A stretch of 64,000 nucleotides of DNA. Source: Terrimicrobiaceae bacterium. Its GTDB lineage: Bacteria > Verrucomicrobiota > Verrucomicrobiia > Chthoniobacterales > JAATET01. Where the stretch lies: contig JAQTOP010000003.1 in the NCBI GenBank assembly GCA_028713285.1, forward strand, positions 1 to 64,000, in the 5' to 3' direction. Position numbers and translations under genes: made by a program. This document shows, in pieces, positions 60,374-64,000 of this stretch. The notes beneath the pieces are model-generated. The model did not search any database, was not told the origin of the DNA, and saw nothing but the letters and a program-made list of their open reading frames with translations. Position 1 is the stretch's first letter. The number at the start of each line of letters is the position of its first letter.

Positions 60374-62623
60374 ATGACGGAGCCCAACAAAGAAACTGAT
60401 GCCCGAATCCTGATCGACTTGCTCCTGCGAGACGCAGGTTGGGATCCTGCGGACAAATCGCAAGTTCGCACCGAGGTGGCGGCAGTTTCCGCTACGCCGG
60501 ATGAGGTTTCGTCTCTTGTTCAAGAGGCTCCCGTCGCCTATTCGTCCGGCCGATGCGACTATGTCCTCGCTGATAGCAACTCTCGCCCGCTCGCGGTGAT
60601 CGAGGCCAAACGCGGTAAGATCGATCCCTATACTGCGAAGCAGCAAGCGCTGCCTTATGCCAAGCGCATTGGTGCGCCCTTCATTTTTCTCTCCAACGGC
60701 GAGTTGATCTATTTTTGGGATTACCAGAATGACGACGCTCGAGCGGTGAGTTCGTTCTTTTCTCGCCGCGACCTTGAGCGCCTGGTCTGGCTTCGCACGG
60801 AGTCGCAGCCGCTCGCGACCATTCCTATCCCGGATTATTACATCCGTGAGGGCGAGACCCGCCACGTTCGGGTTTACCAGCAGGATTGCATGCGTGCCAT
60901 TGATCACGCCGTGGAGTTGGGCAAGCGACGGTTTCTCATCGAATTGCCAACCGGCATGGGAAAAACAGATCTCATCTGTCTCGCAATGAAACGCCTCATG
61001 CAGGCGGGACGCGCGGAGCGAGTTCTTTTCCTCGTGGACCGCGAGCAACTCGCCAAGCAAGTAATCTCCGCGATTCAGGATATTTGCTCGGATCGGTCCA
61101 GCTACTGGCTTCAAGCCGGAATGGAGCGTCAGGAGCAACAGATCACCGTCTGTCTGCTACAGACCATGACCAGCCGTTATCGTGAATTTACCAGCGGGTA
61201 TTTCGATCTCGTCATCATGGATGAGGCCCACCGCTCCATTTATGGATCTTGGCAAGCTGCGCTTACCCATTTTGACGCTTTCCACGTCGGATTGACGGCC
61301 ACACCTGCGGCCTATATCGAGCGGAATACCTTCACATTTTATCACTGCAAGGACGAACAACCGGACTTTTCGTATCCGATTCAGGATGCATTTCGAGAGG
61401 GCTTCTTGATTCCCTATAAATTCGCTACCGGCATCACTTGCCTGATCGCTGATGGGACGGAAGTGGATGGCCAGCAATACGATCCTGCGGAGTTCGAGCG
61501 TAAATGGACCAACGAGGACTCGAACCGAAAAATGATGGTCGAGTTCGACAGGATCGCGCGTGAGTCCTTTCAAGAGCTTGCGCCCGGACAAAAAGAGCCT
61601 CCGGGAAAATCCATCGTTTTTGCGATCACGAAACACCACGCGGCACGGCTGGCACGCTATCTCAATGAGCTCCATCCCGATGCCGGTGGCCGCTACGCGG
61701 AGGTGATCACCTCAGACATTGCTGACGCAGACGCCGCGATTCGCCGATTTAAGAAAGAAACGTATCCGCAGGTTGCGGTGAGCGTGGACATGCTCACCAC
61801 CGGTTTCGATTGCCCTGACGTGCTCCACCTGGTGTTGGCTCGGCGCGTCTTCTCGCCAACTCTCTACCAGCAGATTCGAGGACGCGGCACTCGCCGCTGT
61901 GATCGCATTGGGAAGAAACGCTTCGTTATCTACGACTTTTTCCGCAATCACGAATATTTCAGCGATTCCGAAACTGATCCCTTTGAAGGGTCCGCTTCCG
62001 GCGGTGGTGGAGTTCCAAGTCCGAAAGGGCCGGGTTCAGGCGAATTGATTGAGCTTGGTCTTACTGACGAATGGCTTGAAGCCGTTTCCTACGTCGAAGT
62101 GGGCCCCGACGGCGAGCGGGTGGACAAAAAGGAATATGTGACTGAGTGGGAAAAGTCAGTCAGGTCAGCCTCGACGGACGATGGCATTCTTCAAAAGGTC
62201 AAATCCGGGGAGTCGTTGACCGCCGAGCAGGAAGAAGAGTTATCCCGCAGGCTCAACCAGCCCCGTCATTACTTCAACGAAGACAATCTCCGCCGCGCGT
62301 ATCGCCGGCCAGGCGGTAATCTCATCGATTTCGTCAAGGCCGCGCTCGGCACCACGAAACTCAAAACCCGTGAAGAGGAAACTTCGGAGAATTTCCAAGC
62401 ATGGCTGATCACGAAGAACTTCTCTCCGCAGCAGGCGAGCTACCTGAGCCTGCTTAAAAATCGTGGCGTAGTGCGTGGAAAGGTGGACGTAGGAGACCTC
62501 TTCCAGCCACCGCTCTCCATCCTCGATGCCGCCAATCTCGGCATCGAACTCTTCGGCGAAGCCGGCCTTAGCGCGGTGATCGAAGATCTCAACCAATCCG
62601 TTTTTCCCGCCCGCACGGCGTAG
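60374..62623 (+). CDS. hsdR: Type I restriction enzyme R subunit
   Basis: The 749-aa protein has an N-terminal PD-(D/E)XK nuclease (Asp62 in CDYVLADS, Glu77/Lys79 in AVIEAKRG). A superfamily 2 helicase/translocase follows, with Walker A PTGMGKT near residue 190, the DEAH box in VIMDEAHRSIYG, and motif VI QIRGRGTRRCD. ATP-driven DNA translocation precedes distant cleavage. The shorter length and domain order match HsdR of the EcoR124/KpnI-like short forms. hsdM follows by 9 nt. Confidence 0.93.
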   Translation: MTEPNKETDARILIDLLLRDAGWDPADKSQVRTEVAAVSATPDEVSSLVQEAPVAYSSGRCDYVLADSNSRPLAVIEAKRGKIDPYTAKQQALPYAKRIGAPFIFLSNGELIYFWDYQNDDARAVSSFFSRRDLERLVWLRTESQPLATIPIPDYYIREGETRHVRVYQQDCMRAIDHAVELGKRRFLIELPTGMGKTDLICLAMKRLMQAGRAERVLFLVDREQLAKQVISAIQDICSDRSSYWLQAGMERQEQQITVCLLQTMTSRYREFTSGYFDLVIMDEAHRSIYGSWQAALTHFDAFHVGLTATPAAYIERNTFTFYHCKDEQPDFSYPIQDAFREGFLIPYKFATGITCLIADGTEVDGQQYDPAEFERKWTNEDSNRKMMVEFDRIARESFQELAPGQKEPPGKSIVFAITKHHAARLARYLNELHPDAGGRYAEVITSDIADADAAIRRFKKETYPQVAVSVDMLTTGFDCPDVLHLVLARRVFSPTLYQQIRGRGTRRCDRIGKKRFVIYDFFRNHEYFSDSETDPFEGSASGGGGVPSPKGPGSGELIELGLTDEWLEAVSYVEVGPDGERVDKKEYVTEWEKSVRSASTDDGILQKVKSGESLTAEQEEELSRRLNQPRHYFNEDNLRRAYRRPGGNLIDFVKAALGTTKLKTREEETSENFQAWLITKNFSPQQASYLSLLKNRGVVRGKVDVGDLFQPPLSILDAANLGIELFGEAGLSAVIEDLNQSVFPARTA

Positions 62624-62632
62624 CCACTTTTC

Positions 62633-64000
62633 ATGGACCAAGCACTTCGCTCAAAGCTCGACCGCATCACGAACATTCTGTTCGCCGGTGGCGTCAATAA
62701 TCCCGTCACCTACATCGAGCAACTCAGCTACCTCATCTTCCTCAAGCTGCTCGACGAACGCGAAAGCGACATCCAGCGCGAGCGTAAGATGATGGGCGAC
62801 GCCGCGCGCTCGCGCAGCCTCTTCCCGGAGCAGGCCTCCCGCTATCGTTGGACCGAATGGCGCTTCAAGAGCGGCAACGAGCTCCGCGCTTTTCTCCGCG
62901 ACGAGGTTTTCCCTTATATGGCATCGCTCGTGCAGGAAGAGCCGCAGGTCGCCATCTACTTTCAGGACGCACGCCTTGAGGTGGACGACGCCAACGTCCT
63001 CAAGCAGGTCGTGGACGAATTAGACAGCATTCAATTCGGGAAACTCGGCACCGACGTAAAAGGCGACATATACGAATACCTCCTGCAATACCTTGCCACG
63101 CAGGAAGGCGCGCTGCTCGGCCAGTTTCGCACGCCGCGCCAGGTCCGCCTCGCCATGGTCGAGATGCTAAACCCCGATCTAGGCGATACCATTTTCGATC
63201 CCGCGTGCGGCACCGGCGGCTTCCTCATTGATTCCGTCGAATACATCTTGGCTAAATATTCCGACCGCATTTACGAGACGCCAATCTATGGCGAGGAGTG
63301 GCTGGAAAAAAAGGGGCTTACGTTGGAGCAAGCCCGCACTCAGATGCCCAGGCTCCAGACCTGGCGCAAAGGTGCGGGCGAAAAAATCCCCGACTGGGAA
63401 CTGCTTGAACGCTCTATCTTTGGCATCGAGGTCAGCCGCCAGATGATGCGCATCTCGATGATGAACCTTGTCCTCCACGGCATCCGGAACGCCCACGTGA
63501 AGCGCGCCAATGCCCTCTCCGAGATGGGCGGCCTCACCGACGAAGACCTGCGCCGCCGCTACAGAGTCATCCTCTCTAATCCCCCTTTCGCCGGCGTGCT
63601 GCCCAAAGAATCCATCCGCAAAGACCTCCCCACGCAGTCAAAAAAGAGCGAACTGCTCTTTCTCGGCGTCGTCATGGAATCGCTCGCGCCGGGAGGACGC
63701 GCGGCGGTCATCGTCCCCGAGGGTCTGCTCTTTGGCTCCTCCACTGGTCACGTCGAACTGCGTCGGAAACTCTGCGAAGATTTCGAACTACTCGCCGTTA
63801 TCTCGCTCACTTCTGGCGTGTTCAAGCCTTACGCTGGGGTGAAAACCGCCATACTCATTTTCCGTAAGCCCGTCGCGGAACAGAAGCGCACGGATCTCGC
63901 AAAGGTCTGGTTCTATGAAGTGAAAAACGACGGTTTTGACCCGGATAAGATCATCGGCGGCGGACGCGTGCAGACGCCGGAGAAGAACGATCTGCCTAGC
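62633..64000 (+). CDS. hsdM: Type I restriction-modification DNA methyltransferase M subunit, 3' end outside window
   Basis: Coding continues open to the window end (456 codons), so it is missing from the ORF track. The HsdM N-terminal domain (LDRITNILFAGGVNNPVTYIEQLSYLIFLKLLDE) precedes SAM motif I DPACGTGGFL and the N6-adenine catalytic motif NPPF. QFRTPRQVRLAMVEML is the typical TPR-box before motif I. It methylates adenine at the site recognised by HsdS, whose gene should lie downstream. Confidence 0.93.
   Translation, partial: MDQALRSKLDRITNILFAGGVNNPVTYIEQLSYLIFLKLLDERESDIQRERKMMGDAARSRSLFPEQASRYRWTEWRFKSGNELRAFLRDEVFPYMASLVQEEPQVAIYFQDARLEVDDANVLKQVVDELDSIQFGKLGTDVKGDIYEYLLQYLATQEGALLGQFRTPRQVRLAMVEMLNPDLGDTIFDPACGTGGFLIDSVEYILAKYSDRIYETPIYGEEWLEKKGLTLEQARTQMPRLQTWRKGAGEKIPDWELLERSIFGIEVSRQMMRISMMNLVLHGIRNAHVKRANALSEMGGLTDEDLRRRYRVILSNPPFAGVLPKESIRKDLPTQSKKSELLFLGVVMESLAPGGRAAVIVPEGLLFGSSTGHVELRRKLCEDFELLAVISLTSGVFKPYAGVKTAILIFRKPVAEQKRTDLAKVWFYEVKNDGFDPDKIIGGGRVQTPEKNDLPS

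Noticed and set aside
1-64000. CRISPR arrays
   Set aside because: No regularly spaced direct repeats with unique spacers were seen anywhere in the window, and no cas-like genes are present.

Overview
The first 25 kb looks like a GC-rich chromosome of a Verrucomicrobiota-type bacterium. This is inferred from gene content: a lysine/alanine-rich H1-like protein, a verrucomicrobial-style PgeF, QueH, a cysteine phytase and large RHS/TSP3 proteins. No 16S gene is present, so the taxonomy is tentative. 

Layout 1-25,049 (chromosome). A truncated GntR/YtrA-type regulator opens the window. A tightly overlapping operon follows: pgeF (laccase-domain protein), a class I methyltransferase, yicC, gmk and a stand-alone coaC. 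Then come a 53-aa H1-like gene whose promoter overlaps two DnaA-box-like 9-mers, trxA, a proline-rich membrane-anchored protein and a tail-specific protease (prc). After these are an MBL-fold hydrolase, a GspF/PilC-type protein with a pseudopilin, a Nudix protein, an ECF sigma factor and two glycosyltransferases flanking trmB. A minus-strand tig-clpP-clpX protein-quality-control cluster follows. Next is a yejABE-like peptide/microcin importer that has only one of the two expected ATPase halves, then a PTP-like phytase, queH and a tRNA-His(GTG). 

Layout 25,050-59,200 (integrated conjugative-type island downstream of tRNA-His). The left backbone carries a small unknown gene, a DUF3991/Toprim primase-like gene, two small genes and an ardC-like antirestriction gene. 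The ardC-like gene is split by a complete RIT element: three overlapping tyrosine recombinases bounded by exact-length 91-bp inverted repeats. Beyond it lie a palindrome-rich likely oriT region, an accessory protein, an HUH relaxase, a small gene, a VirD4/TraD coupling ATPase and a stand-alone Clp-type AAA+ ATPase. Cargo at 36.4-52 kb holds a LytS/LytTR two-component pair, a small YD-repeat secreted protein and an acyltransferase. It also holds a translationally coupled operon: TPR protein, TSP3/LamG/beta-helix secreted protein, RHS protein with a C39-like peptidase domain and glycine-zipper tail, and an 80-aa membrane protein. A Tat-signal mini-protein and a secreted nucleosidase-like protein complete the cargo. 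Much of 38.6-52.1 kb is visibly more AT-rich than its surroundings. The right backbone is a Trb/VirB-like secretion operon: HTH regulator, VirB2, VirB3, VirB4, lipoprotein, TrbJ, TrbL and TrbF. No VirB9, VirB10 or VirB11 homologue is visible. 

Layout 59,200-64,000. A LysR-type regulator diverges from hsdR, followed by an hsdM that runs off the window, giving a type I restriction-modification locus. No right attachment site and no dedicated ICE integrase were found in the window, so the island may continue beyond it or be partly decayed.
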